From assembly GCF_014641075.1 (NCBI RefSeq), contig NZ_BMHP01000001.1, positions 558,001 to 622,000 of the forward strand: DNA of 64,000 nt, read 5' to 3'. The position numbers and the translations under genes are program-made. Below are positions 1-7,575 of the stretch, in pieces. The notes under the pieces were generated by a model that saw only the letters and a list, made by a program, of their open reading frames with translations, made no database searches and was not told the origin of the DNA. How positions within the stretch are numbered: position 1 is the stretch's first letter; each line of letters opens with the position of its first letter. The DNA is from Paenibacillus nasutitermitis (GTDB lineage: Bacteria > Bacillota > Bacilli > Paenibacillales > Paenibacillaceae).

Positions 1-1
1 C

Positions 2-1027
2 ATGAAATATGCCCAGCGCGGTGCGGCCAGAGATTTGACAGAATGGATCGACAGGGATTTGAACAAAGACGACTACTACGGACTGGAATACAACAAGGAC
101 GCGGATGGCCGCTATTGGGGCGTCCCGCAGGGCATTCAAGTGGGCGTCCTGTTCTACAATAAGGAGCTATTCGACAAAGCGGGAATCTCCTATCCAACCG
201 AAGAATGGACCTGGGAGGATCTGAAAACCAACGCGGCCAAGCTTACATTGGATGCCAAAGGCAAAACCGCGGACGAAACAGGCTTTGATGTCAATAATGT
301 CAATCAGTTCGGGCTTACCTTCTTCAGCATTACCGAAGGCTGGTTCTCGGTGATGAAGGCTTATGGCGGTGGCGTGCTTGACGACACGGTTACCAAATCC
401 ATTATCGACACCCCCCAGAACAAGCAGGCATTCGAATGGATGGTTGACGGGATGAAACGCGGCATTATTACCGATCCCGTGGACCTGAAAAGCTTTCAGA
501 GCAATACGGCCGTATTTCCAAGCGGCTCGGCTGCCATGCGCATTGGTTTGTATGCACGGGTGCTGGCTGCCAATGAATCTGGACTCAATTACGATGTGAC
601 GCTCCTTCCGAAAGGGCCGGACGGCAATCGTGCGGCGCCGGTCATCGCTAATTCATGGGTTGTAAATGCCAAATCCAAGGATGCTAAAGCGCAGGCAGCT
701 TGGGAATGGGTCAAATACTGGGCAACCCAGGATGATGTTCAGAAGCAGTGGGGAGAGCTTGGTGAAGCGATTCCTGTCAAGAAATCCGTTGCAAGCTCCG
801 ATGTTTTCCTGAAGGCAACCGAGCAGCCGGCCAACCGTCAGGCATTCCTCGACAGCCTGGATTTCGCCAAAACGCTCGATGTTAATGCTGTCTGGGAAGA
901 ATGGGTCGGCAAATTCAATGAGAATGCGCAGCGGGCCTTTCTGGGCGATGTATCGATCGATGATGCGCTGAAGCAAGCCAATACTGATGTACAGAAGGTT
1001 CTGGACGATTTCTACTCCAAAAAATAA
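2..1027 (+). CDS. Solute-binding protein of a CUT1 sugar ABC importer (5' end outside window)
   Basis: This is the C-terminal 341 residues of an extracellular sugar-binding lipoprotein. The reading frame is open to the left edge, so the signal peptide and lipobox are outside the window and the first visible Met is internal. The visible part has the family 1 binding-protein fold signature: GVPQGIQVGVLFYNKELFDKAG near the hinge, a GSAAMRIGLYA stretch, and an ANSWVVNAKSK loop followed by a helical C-terminus. It is followed after 23 nt by two MalF/MalG-type permeases, so it supplies the ligand to that transporter. The ligand cannot be read from sequence. The downstream isomerase and dehydrogenases suggest a non-glucose sugar or glycoside. 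Confidence 0.93.
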   Translation: MKYAQRGAARDLTEWIDRDLNKDDYYGLEYNKDADGRYWGVPQGIQVGVLFYNKELFDKAGISYPTEEWTWEDLKTNAAKLTLDAKGKTADETGFDVNNVNQFGLTFFSITEGWFSVMKAYGGGVLDDTVTKSIIDTPQNKQAFEWMVDGMKRGIITDPVDLKSFQSNTAVFPSGSAAMRIGLYARVLAANESGLNYDVTLLPKGPDGNRAAPVIANSWVVNAKSKDAKAQAAWEWVKYWATQDDVQKQWGELGEAIPVKKSVASSDVFLKATEQPANRQAFLDSLDFAKTLDVNAVWEEWVGKFNENAQRAFLGDVSIDDALKQANTDVQKVLDDFYSKK

Positions 1028-1050
1028 CCGGTTGGAAAGGCGGGATTGAA

Positions 1051-2004
1051 ATGGATAGCGCAGTCCCCAATAATCATCAGGATCTCCAAGGCATCCCGGT
1101 CCGCAAGCGAAAGCGGTTCAGCCATGAGGGAAGGTGGGGACTGCTTATGGTCTCCCCTTACCTGATCCATTTCGTTGTATTTGTAGCGGGGCCCCTTGCG
1201 GCCTCACTTTACTTCAGTTTTTCGGATTATGACATGCTTAATCCTCCGAGCTGGTCCGGCCTGGACAATTATTCACGCCTGCTGGACGATCCGTTGTTCT
1301 GGAAAGCGTTAGGAAATACCCTGTATTTTGCTGTGCTTTTTGTGCCTCTTCAGACTATTCTGGCACTCGTGCTGGCGGTGGTGCTGAACCAGCGGTTGAA
1401 AGGCTTGAAGCTGTTCAGGATGGCTCATTTCATCCCGGTCATATCCTCATGGACGGTTATCCTCTATGTGGCCGATGCCATCTTCAATCCCCGTTTCGGC
1501 ATGGCCAACGCTTTGCTGACGAAAATGGGCCTGGACACGCAGCGCTGGCTGCAGGATGAAGCGCTTGCGATACCGCTGCTTGTGATTATCGCCGTTTGGA
1601 AAGGCATTGGTTACATTATGGTCATTTATCTCGCCGGCCTGCAGAGCGTTCCGAAGGATCTGTATGAAGCCGGGGAGATTGACGGTGCCGGGGTGCTGAA
1701 GAAGTTCAGCTCCATAACGCTGCCGATGATTTCCCCGACCACATTCCTGGTCATTATCCTTAGCACCATCTCCACATTCCAGGCATTCGAGCAGGTGTAC
1801 GTCCTGACAGGCGGCGGGGATATGAGCTCGGCTGGCGGTCCCAACAATTCGACGCTGGTCCTGATGCTGGACCTGTACCGGGAAGGCTTTACCTATCTGA
1901 GAATGGGGTATGCGTCGGCTATTGCCTGGGTGCTCTTTATGATCCTGTTTACGCTGACAATGCTGCAGATGTGGGGACAGAAGAAATGGGTGCATTACGA
2001 TTAA
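1051..2004 (+). CDS. CUT1 sugar ABC transporter permease, MalF-like
   Basis: This 317-residue protein is an inner-membrane permease with about six hydrophobic segments, the first at residues 28-55. The EAA loop that contacts the ATPase is clear near residues 207-232 (EAGEIDGAG, then ITLP). An AAAGGCGGG Shine-Dalgarno-like run precedes the ATG. It lies between the binding protein and the second permease and overlaps neither. No ATPase gene is present in the cluster, which is normal for Firmicute CUT1 systems that share an MsmX-type ATPase encoded elsewhere. The membrane role is certain, the substrate is not. Confidence 0.93.
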   Translation: MDSAVPNNHQDLQGIPVRKRKRFSHEGRWGLLMVSPYLIHFVVFVAGPLAASLYFSFSDYDMLNPPSWSGLDNYSRLLDDPLFWKALGNTLYFAVLFVPLQTILALVLAVVLNQRLKGLKLFRMAHFIPVISSWTVILYVADAIFNPRFGMANALLTKMGLDTQRWLQDEALAIPLLVIIAVWKGIGYIMVIYLAGLQSVPKDLYEAGEIDGAGVLKKFSSITLPMISPTTFLVIILSTISTFQAFEQVYVLTGGGDMSSAGGPNNSTLVLMLDLYREGFTYLRMGYASAIAWVLFMILFTLTMLQMWGQKKWVHYD

Positions 2005-2022
2005 GGGATGGAGGTTCGGGCC

Positions 2023-2847
2023 ATGAAGCATAAAAGACTGTCAAAGGCCATGGCCTATATCGCGATTACGGCCAGCGCTCTGATTATGATTGTGCCGTTC
2101 CTGACGGCATTGATGAATTCGCTCAAAACCTACAAGGAGTATACGGCTGTTCCGCCGAAATGGATCCCGGACGTGTTCCAGTGGTCCAATTATACGAAGG
2201 TGCTGGAGCTCGGAAATTTCGGCCACTATACGCTCAACAGTGTTCTGGTGGCCGTGCTTTCGGTTGCAGGGTCGTTGATATCCTGCTCTATGGTCGGCTA
2301 TGCGTTCGCAAGAATGAAGTTTCCACTGAAACAAGCCCTGTTCGTGATGGTGCTTGGCACGATGATGATTCCGCCTGTTGTTATCATCATTCCGCATTTT
2401 ATTATTTTCAACAAACTTCATCTGCTGGACACACTGACCCCGCTTTGGGTCATTGAATGGCTGGCGCAGCCGTTCGGCATATTTTTGATGCGGCAGGCTT
2501 TCATGAGCATTCCGAAGGAATATGAAGAGTCGGCCAAGATGGAAGGCTGCAACCCCTTCCAGATCTATCTGCGGATATTCATTCCCATGGCCCGGCCGAC
2601 ACTTGCTACGCTTGCCATCTTCACTTTCATGGGCAAATGGAACGAAATTATGGCTCCGGTCATTTATTTGACCTCCAATGAGAAATTTACGCTCCCTATC
2701 GGTATTCTTTCGCTTGGCGGACAATGGGTCGGCAATGAACAGCTGATGGTGGCTGCTGCGCTGCTCAGTCTGATTCCGATTCTGCTTGTGTTTATGGTCG
2801 CTGAGAAATATTTTGTGCAGAACCATGCCAGCTCAGGCATCAAATAA
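2023..2847 (+). CDS. CUT1 sugar ABC transporter permease, MalG-like
   Basis: This 274-residue inner-membrane permease is the partner of the preceding MalF-like protein. It has six predicted membrane segments and an EAA loop (EESAKMEGCN, then IFIPMARPTLATL) in the second half, and ends with the family-typical YFVQNHASSGIK tail. An in-frame ATG at 2008 exists, but GGAGG at 2010-2014 lies inside that extension and 8 nt before the ATG at 2023, so 2023 is the likely start. It sits 18 nt after the first permease in the same operon. Confidence 0.93.
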   Translation: MKHKRLSKAMAYIAITASALIMIVPFLTALMNSLKTYKEYTAVPPKWIPDVFQWSNYTKVLELGNFGHYTLNSVLVAVLSVAGSLISCSMVGYAFARMKFPLKQALFVMVLGTMMIPPVVIIIPHFIIFNKLHLLDTLTPLWVIEWLAQPFGIFLMRQAFMSIPKEYEESAKMEGCNPFQIYLRIFIPMARPTLATLAIFTFMGKWNEIMAPVIYLTSNEKFTLPIGILSLGGQWVGNEQLMVAAALLSLIPILLVFMVAEKYFVQNHASSGIK

Positions 2848-2894
2848 TACCAAAACGGCAGCAAGTCTGGCTTGCAAAAGGAGATTGAGACAAG

Positions 2895-3755
2895 ATGAAA
2901 TATGCGGCTTTCAGCGGCGCATTAATGGATTACAGTATCCACGACGCAATCGCTACTGCAGCCCGGCTTGGCTTCGACGGCATCGAGATTGCCTGCCGGG
3001 AACCGCATCTGTCACCGGATACGCCGCTTCGGCGAGTCCGGGAAATAAAGGAACTCGCCGATGACAAAGCGCTGTCGGTTCCCGTCCTGGCAGGGTATAT
3101 GGGCAAATTCTCCGAGAACGGGGATAAGGATTGCGAAGCCGCTTACGAGGAGTTCCGCAGGCTTCTGGAGCATGCGGATGTGCTGGGGGCAGATGGGGTA
3201 CGCCTGTTTCAGGGAGGACCCAACGCTTTTTTGGCGGAGGATTACCATTACGAGAAAGCAGCCTTCTGGCTCCGCAAATGTGCAGGTGAAGCGCGAAAAC
3301 ACGGAAAGCGCGTCCTGCTTGAAATACACAACAACAGTCTTGTCGAAACGCCTGCCAGCGCGCTGCGCCTGCTGAAATTGGTCCAAGACGACAACATTGG
3401 GCTTATCCACGATGCCGGTAATATGTATATAACGGACACAGAATTCGGCAGGGAATCCGTTCAACAGCTCGGCCGGTATCTATCACATGTTCACGTCAAG
3501 GACGAGCTGCGCATCAAGGAGGCTGGTGCTCCCGGAACCTTCACGAACCGGACGCACCATGGCGAAGAGCATTTTCTGCAATGCCGTCTTGGGGAAGGTG
3601 GGGTGGATCACAGGGAGCTGTTCGCGGCGCTGATGGAATCCGGCTATAGGGGTTGGATAACGCTGGAATGCTTCGCTCCCTTTCCGCCGGAAGAACAGCT
3701 TGCCCATGATTTGCAGGTCGTCAAAGACTGGATGAACTTGGGAGGGAGCCGTTAA
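2895..3755 (+). CDS. Sugar phosphate isomerase/epimerase-like TIM-barrel protein
   Basis: This 286-residue cytoplasmic protein belongs to the AP_endonuc_2 / xylose-isomerase-like TIM-barrel superfamily. Candidate metal ligands of the barrel are visible in order: Glu in LLEIHNN, Asp in GLIHDAGN, His in SHVHVKD and Glu in WITLECF. AAGGAG lies 11 nt before the ATG. Its stop overlaps the start of the next gene (TAATG), indicating translational coupling with the first Gfo/Idh/MocA oxidoreductase. Family members include 3-keto-glycoside lyases or isomerases, ketose epimerases and inosose isomerases. The coupling to two dehydrogenases points to an oxidised sugar intermediate, but the exact substrate is unknown. 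Confidence 0.85.
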   Translation: MKYAAFSGALMDYSIHDAIATAARLGFDGIEIACREPHLSPDTPLRRVREIKELADDKALSVPVLAGYMGKFSENGDKDCEAAYEEFRRLLEHADVLGADGVRLFQGGPNAFLAEDYHYEKAAFWLRKCAGEARKHGKRVLLEIHNNSLVETPASALRLLKLVQDDNIGLIHDAGNMYITDTEFGRESVQQLGRYLSHVHVKDELRIKEAGAPGTFTNRTHHGEEHFLQCRLGEGGVDHRELFAALMESGYRGWITLECFAPFPPEEQLAHDLQVVKDWMNLGGSR

Positions 3756-4774
3756 TGAAATCGCTGAACTTTGCAATAATCGGCTGCCAGCATGCACATA
3801 TCGGCATCTTTATTGAAGAGATGCTTGCTATGGGTCACCGCTGCTCAGGGTTATATGAACCGGACAATACAGAACTTGCGGATAGAATCTCTCTTACTTA
3901 CGGTCTCCGACAGGTCCGGGAGCAGGATGAGCTGCTCGGCGATGATGTGGATATCATCGGCTGTGCGGCTATCAATTGTGACAAAATCGATATCATTGAA
4001 CGATGCGAGCAGGCAGGCAAGCCGATTATGGTGGATAAACCGGCCGTTACCGGCCGCGAAGGCCTGGATCGGCTTGGGGAAGTACTGGGAAGAAACAGAA
4101 TTCAGCTGGGGATGCTTCTGACGGAGCGTTTTCGTCCGGTGCTCCAGACAGCCAGGCGGCTGCTCGCGGAAGGGGCGCTGGGTGAAATTGTCCATCTTGC
4201 CATGCGCAAGCCGCATCTGCTTAAAGAAGCCACTCGTCCCTCCTGGCATTTCGATAAGACACAGTCCGGCGGTATCATCATCGACCTGTTTATTCATGAT
4301 TTCGATTTGCTGCGCTGGCTTACGGGGAAGGAAATTAGGCATACGAATGGTTATATGTCCAAGGCCATTCTTCCGCAGTATCCCTCCTTCTACGATGGTG
4401 CAGGACTTCAGGTGATGCTGGAAGAGGGCATTACTTCTGAGCTTTATGCCGATTGGCATTCGCCCGAAGGCTGCTGGACTTGGGGGGACGGACGGATCTT
4501 TATTACCGGTACGAAAGGAACGATGGAGCTGCGGCTGGAGGGCGATCCGCTAGCCGGATCGACAGCGGGCATGCTGCTCATGACAACCGATAAAGAAGCG
4601 CTGCGGCAAATCGAAACGGACGCTCCTTCGGGCTCCGTTACGGCAGATTTCCTGAACCGCCTTGAAGGCAAACCCCATCTGCTGACTCACCGGGATATTC
4701 TTGCAGCTTCCGAAGCGGCGGTCGATTCGGATGAACGGGCTGAGCGGGTCATTCGTTCAAGACCCTCTCACTAA
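3755..4774 (+). CDS. Gfo/Idh/MocA family oxidoreductase (first of two)
   Basis: This 339-residue protein has an N-terminal Rossmann fold and a C-terminal GFO/IDH alpha/beta domain. The nucleotide-binding region reads FAIIGCQHAH, which departs from the usual GxGxxA/G pattern (GCQHAH replaces GCGGIA). The conserved KPAV motif is present (VDKPAVTG), and a histidine in the FIHDFDLLRWL helix fits the catalytic region. It starts on the stop codon of the preceding TIM-barrel gene. The divergent glycine motif, compared with the neighbour at 4796, suggests altered cofactor or substrate handling, so it could act as an isomerase or hydrolase-type family member rather than a simple dehydrogenase. Confidence 0.85.
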   Translation: MKSLNFAIIGCQHAHIGIFIEEMLAMGHRCSGLYEPDNTELADRISLTYGLRQVREQDELLGDDVDIIGCAAINCDKIDIIERCEQAGKPIMVDKPAVTGREGLDRLGEVLGRNRIQLGMLLTERFRPVLQTARRLLAEGALGEIVHLAMRKPHLLKEATRPSWHFDKTQSGGIIIDLFIHDFDLLRWLTGKEIRHTNGYMSKAILPQYPSFYDGAGLQVMLEEGITSELYADWHSPEGCWTWGDGRIFITGTKGTMELRLEGDPLAGSTAGMLLMTTDKEALRQIETDAPSGSVTADFLNRLEGKPHLLTHRDILAASEAAVDSDERAERVIRSRPSH

Positions 4775-4795
4775 GAAGAAAGGATGGAGGAAAGT

Positions 4796-5821
4796 ATGAT
4801 AGAAGCAGAATCGCCGGTCAGGTTCGGCATTATTGGTTGCGGCATTATTGCGGACGTTCATGCCAAAGGAATTCGGGACACGGAAGAAGCGGTTCTTACG
4901 GCGGTATATGACCATGCGGAAGAGGTGGCGGAGCGATTCGCGGCGCAATATTCCGCTGCCGTTTGCTCTACCTTGGAGGAACTGCTGGCTCGCGACGACG
5001 TGGATGTTGTATGCATTTGCACGCCAAGCGGGCTGCATGCCGATCAAACCGTAATGGCGGCCAGGGCTGGCAAACATATTATTGTTGAGAAACCGATGGC
5101 GATCCGCCTGGAGGATATTGACAGGATGCTGGATGCATGCGTGAAAGGCCGTGTGATGCTATCTACCGTATTTCCCAGAAGAATGTCCCCCCAGGCTCAA
5201 TACGCCAAAAAAATGATCGAAGACGGCCGTCTGGGCCGTCTGAGTCTGTGCTCCGCATACGTCAAGCTCTATCGTGATCAGGCGTATTACGATAGCGCGG
5301 GGTGGCGCGGTACTTGGGCGATGGACGGCGGCGGGGCGATGATGAATCAGGGCATCCATACAGTCGATCTCCTCCAGTGGCTGGCCGGAAAGGTAGAGTC
5401 TCTGCATGGACGTTCGAAGGCGGTGCTGCGCAGCATAGAAGTGGAGGATACCGCTGTCTCGCTGCTGCAATACCGCAGTGGGGCAATGGGGACGCTGGAA
5501 ATAACGACAACGGCATACAAGGGCCGGGGGCAGCGGCTGGAAATTCACGGCGAGAGAGGGACACTGATCATCGAAGAGGATGATATTGTGTTTCTCGAAA
5601 TAGATGGTGAGAATGTCAGTCTGCCCGTATTCGAGCCGTTCCGGGTGATCCCCGACGGCCACCGGATGCAGATCCGGGATATGGCCTTAGCCGTACGGGA
5701 AAAACGTGAGCCGATGGTGCCGGGCCGGGAAGGTCGGCATTCTCTGGAAATTATTTTGGGAACCTATAAATCCTCCCGGGAGCAGCGTGACATCATGCTG
5801 TCCCCTCCAGTACAAGCCTGA
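4796..5821 (+). CDS. Gfo/Idh/MocA family oxidoreductase (second of two)
   Basis: This 341-residue NAD(P)-dependent sugar or polyol dehydrogenase has a canonical Rossmann motif (FGIIGCGIIADVHA), the EKPMA motif near residue 95 and the MNQGIHTVDLLQWL helix carrying the likely catalytic His. An ATG at 4784 is in frame, but GGAGG at 4786-4790 fits the ATG at 4796 (spacing 5), which is therefore preferred. It is the last gene of the operon, with a strong terminator 24 nt after the stop. Together with the TIM-barrel protein and the first oxidoreductase it forms a compact oxidative route for an imported glycoside or sugar. Confidence 0.88.
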   Translation: MIEAESPVRFGIIGCGIIADVHAKGIRDTEEAVLTAVYDHAEEVAERFAAQYSAAVCSTLEELLARDDVDVVCICTPSGLHADQTVMAARAGKHIIVEKPMAIRLEDIDRMLDACVKGRVMLSTVFPRRMSPQAQYAKKMIEDGRLGRLSLCSAYVKLYRDQAYYDSAGWRGTWAMDGGGAMMNQGIHTVDLLQWLAGKVESLHGRSKAVLRSIEVEDTAVSLLQYRSGAMGTLEITTTAYKGRGQRLEIHGERGTLIIEEDDIVFLEIDGENVSLPVFEPFRVIPDGHRMQIRDMALAVREKREPMVPGREGRHSLEIILGTYKSSREQRDIMLSPPVQA

Positions 5822-5844
5822 ACAAATCATCCCGGATGGGTGTG

Positions 5845-5877
5845 ACCCAAGCGCAATTTTGGCGCTTGGGTCTTTTT
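5845..5877 (+). terminator. Rho-independent terminator of the first sugar operon
   Basis: A 10-bp perfect stem, ACCCAAGCGC paired with GCGCTTGGGT, has a 7-nt loop and is followed by CTTTTT. It closes the operon ending at 5821 and separates it from the regulator gene. Confidence 0.9.
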
Positions 5878-5887
5878 GCTGAAAATA

Positions 5888-5930
5888 TCGACAACTTTTA
5901 TATATCATGATATATTATTATACATCATGT
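5888..5930 (+). promoter_or_regulatory. Promoter with embedded palindromic operator for the GntR/LacI regulator
   Basis: TCGACA (5888-5893) and TATATT (5911-5916) are 17 bp apart and form a sigma-A-type promoter. A 16-bp perfect palindrome, ATATATCATGATATAT (5900-5915), fills the spacer and overlaps the -10. A second, odd-centred element, TACATCATGTA (5920-5930), follows. The position suggests autorepression by the downstream regulator. This is inferred from the sequence. Confidence 0.6.
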
Positions 5931-5959
5931 AAATAATAGAGTCGGGAGGTCATGCAATC

Positions 5960-7150
5960 ATGAGCGAGCAAGCGTCATCCAAGCCGATGTACGAGAAAAT
6001 TTTTGATGAAGTGAAGCAGCATATTATCATGAAAGTCTATCAGCTTGGCGAGCGCGTTCCTTCCGAGAAAGAGCTGGCCGATGCCTATAATGTAAGCCGG
6101 ATAACAAGCAAGAAAGCGCTTGAGATGCTCGCCGCCGAACGATTGATCGTGCGCAAGCCGGGAAGAGGCTCGTTTGTAGCCGACCCGGATACGGATTTTC
6201 CGGAACCATTGCCTGCGTCAGCCGCCAGCTCCGGCTCCGAGAGAAGCACACCTTCTGTGGTCAACCCTGAGGAAAAGACAATCGGACTGGTTATCACGGA
6301 TTTTGGCAACAGTTATGGGACCGGGCTGATTTATGGTATGGAGCAGGCAGCACGCGACAATGATTGTTTTCTGGTGCTGAGGAGAACCTTCGGTCTCCCG
6401 GAGAATGAAGAGAAGTCTATTCAGAAGATGTTAAGCCTTGGAGTGGACGGGCTCATTGTGTTTCCGGCGCAGGGAGAATTTTTTAATGCGGAAATTCTAA
6501 AACTGGTTATTGGCCGTTTCCCGCTTGTGCTGATCGACCGCCATTTGAAGGGCGTAGCCGCCGCCTCGGTGAGCTCTGATAATATGACAGCCGCTCTCAA
6601 AGGCACAGAGTATCTGTTTGATCTTGGACATACCCATATTTCCTTTCTTTCCCCCCCTCCTGTGGATACGACTGCCGTTGAAGACCGGATCGAAGGGTTT
6701 ATCCAGGCTCATGCCCAGCGGGGAATTGCGGTTGACAAAGGGCTCTGGGTGAGCGATCTGACCTCCACGCTGCCCAATTCTTTCAATGACGAGAATATTG
6801 AGCGCGATATTTCAAGGCTTGTCGCCCATTTGGAAAGCATCCCTTCAATAACGGCTCTGTTTGCAGTGGAATACAACATCGCGCTGCTGGCCAAAACGGC
6901 AGTGGAACGGCTTCATCTGCGAATCCCGGAAGATATTTCGATTATTTGTTTTGACAGTCCTCCTACGCATCTGGGAGGCGGGTATCCTTTTACGCATATG
7001 CGCCAGAATGAGGAGGAAATGGGGCGAATTGCAGTGGAAAATGTACTTAGCATCATGAACGGCCATGCCGTCCCTAACCGTGTGGCACTGGATGCAAGAC
7101 TGATTCCCGGCGAATCTACAGGACCGGCTAAACAGCCGAATGCGCAATAG
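5960..7150 (+). CDS. GntR-LacI hybrid (AraR-like) transcriptional regulator
   Basis: This 396-residue DNA-binding protein joins an N-terminal GntR winged helix (residues about 10-75, with PSEKELADAYNVSR and GRGSFVADP) to a C-terminal periplasmic-binding-protein-like sugar sensor (from IGLVITDFGNSYG to about residue 385). This arrangement is known from AraR, which releases its operators when the sugar binds. GGGAGGT lies upstream of the ATG. It stands alone between the first sugar operon and the GH125/GH76 operon and probably controls one or both. A palindrome in its own promoter points to autoregulation. Confidence 0.9.
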   Translation: MSEQASSKPMYEKIFDEVKQHIIMKVYQLGERVPSEKELADAYNVSRITSKKALEMLAAERLIVRKPGRGSFVADPDTDFPEPLPASAASSGSERSTPSVVNPEEKTIGLVITDFGNSYGTGLIYGMEQAARDNDCFLVLRRTFGLPENEEKSIQKMLSLGVDGLIVFPAQGEFFNAEILKLVIGRFPLVLIDRHLKGVAAASVSSDNMTAALKGTEYLFDLGHTHISFLSPPPVDTTAVEDRIEGFIQAHAQRGIAVDKGLWVSDLTSTLPNSFNDENIERDISRLVAHLESIPSITALFAVEYNIALLAKTAVERLHLRIPEDISIICFDSPPTHLGGGYPFTHMRQNEEEMGRIAVENVLSIMNGHAVPNRVALDARLIPGESTGPAKQPNAQ

Positions 7151-7397
7151 CTGCCTTTAACGGGTGCGCACAGCCATTGCAGACCGCAGCAGCAGGCGCA
7201 GCGTGGATTCCACGCCTCAGAGGGTGCTTGGTGCTTGCTGCATTGGCAGGGCGCTGTAGCGGCAAGGGGTGAGTCAGCGGCATTAGCTCGGAGTCCAAGC
7301 CCATGTGTAGGCTGTTGTATGGGCTGGTGCCATAGCGGCACGCATGGGCTAATGCCCAGTCAGCGGATTTTTTTATTAGGCGCTGCATTTTGATCGG
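7151..7397. other. GC-rich intergenic stretch with short internal repeats and hairpins
   Basis: No credible gene was found here. The stretch is unusually GC-rich for an intergenic region and repeats short words: GTCAGCGG twice, TAGCGGCA twice and ATGGGCT twice. It contains small hairpins such as GCGTGGA-T-TCCACGC and GGGC-TAAT-GCCC. It could be the long 3' untranslated tail of the regulator mRNA, a structured RNA or a decayed gene. The evidence does not decide. Confidence 0.35.
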
Positions 7398-7424
7398 ACC
7401 CTTTCGAACTGGAAGGGTTTTTTT
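7398..7424 (+). terminator. Rho-independent terminator after the GntR/LacI regulator
   Basis: ACCCTTTC (7398-7405) pairs with GGAAGGGT (7411-7418) through one G-T wobble and is followed by seven T residues. It ends transcription from the regulator side before the next promoter. Confidence 0.75.
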
Positions 7425-7497
7425 GTTGTTTCATGGATGATATCAGCGGTCAAATTCATCACATAATATTATACTATTTTTTCATCAACAAAACATA

Positions 7498-7526
7498 TTG
7501 ACATATATATAGCATACTAATATACT
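7498..7526 (+). promoter_or_regulatory. Strong sigma-A promoter of the alpha-mannan operon
   Basis: A perfect TTGACA (7498-7503), a 17-bp spacer and TATACT (7521-7526) lie upstream of the GH125 gene. The spacer and flanks are AT-rich with an alternating TATATATA run, a plausible target for the upstream GntR/LacI regulator. Transcription would start near 7533. Confidence 0.8.
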
Positions 7527-7532
7527 AAGTTG

Positions 7533-7546
7533 TGAAAGCGGTTTAG
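7533..7546 (+). promoter_or_regulatory. Weak cre-like element at the predicted transcription start
   Basis: TGAAAGCGGTTTAG matches the left part of the CcpA cre consensus (TGNAANCGNWWNCA) but fails at the last two positions. Its place at the predicted start site would suit catabolite repression. The match is imperfect and may be chance. Confidence 0.3.
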
Positions 7547-7575
7547 AGGATTTCGACGAAAGGGAGGTACTCAAT

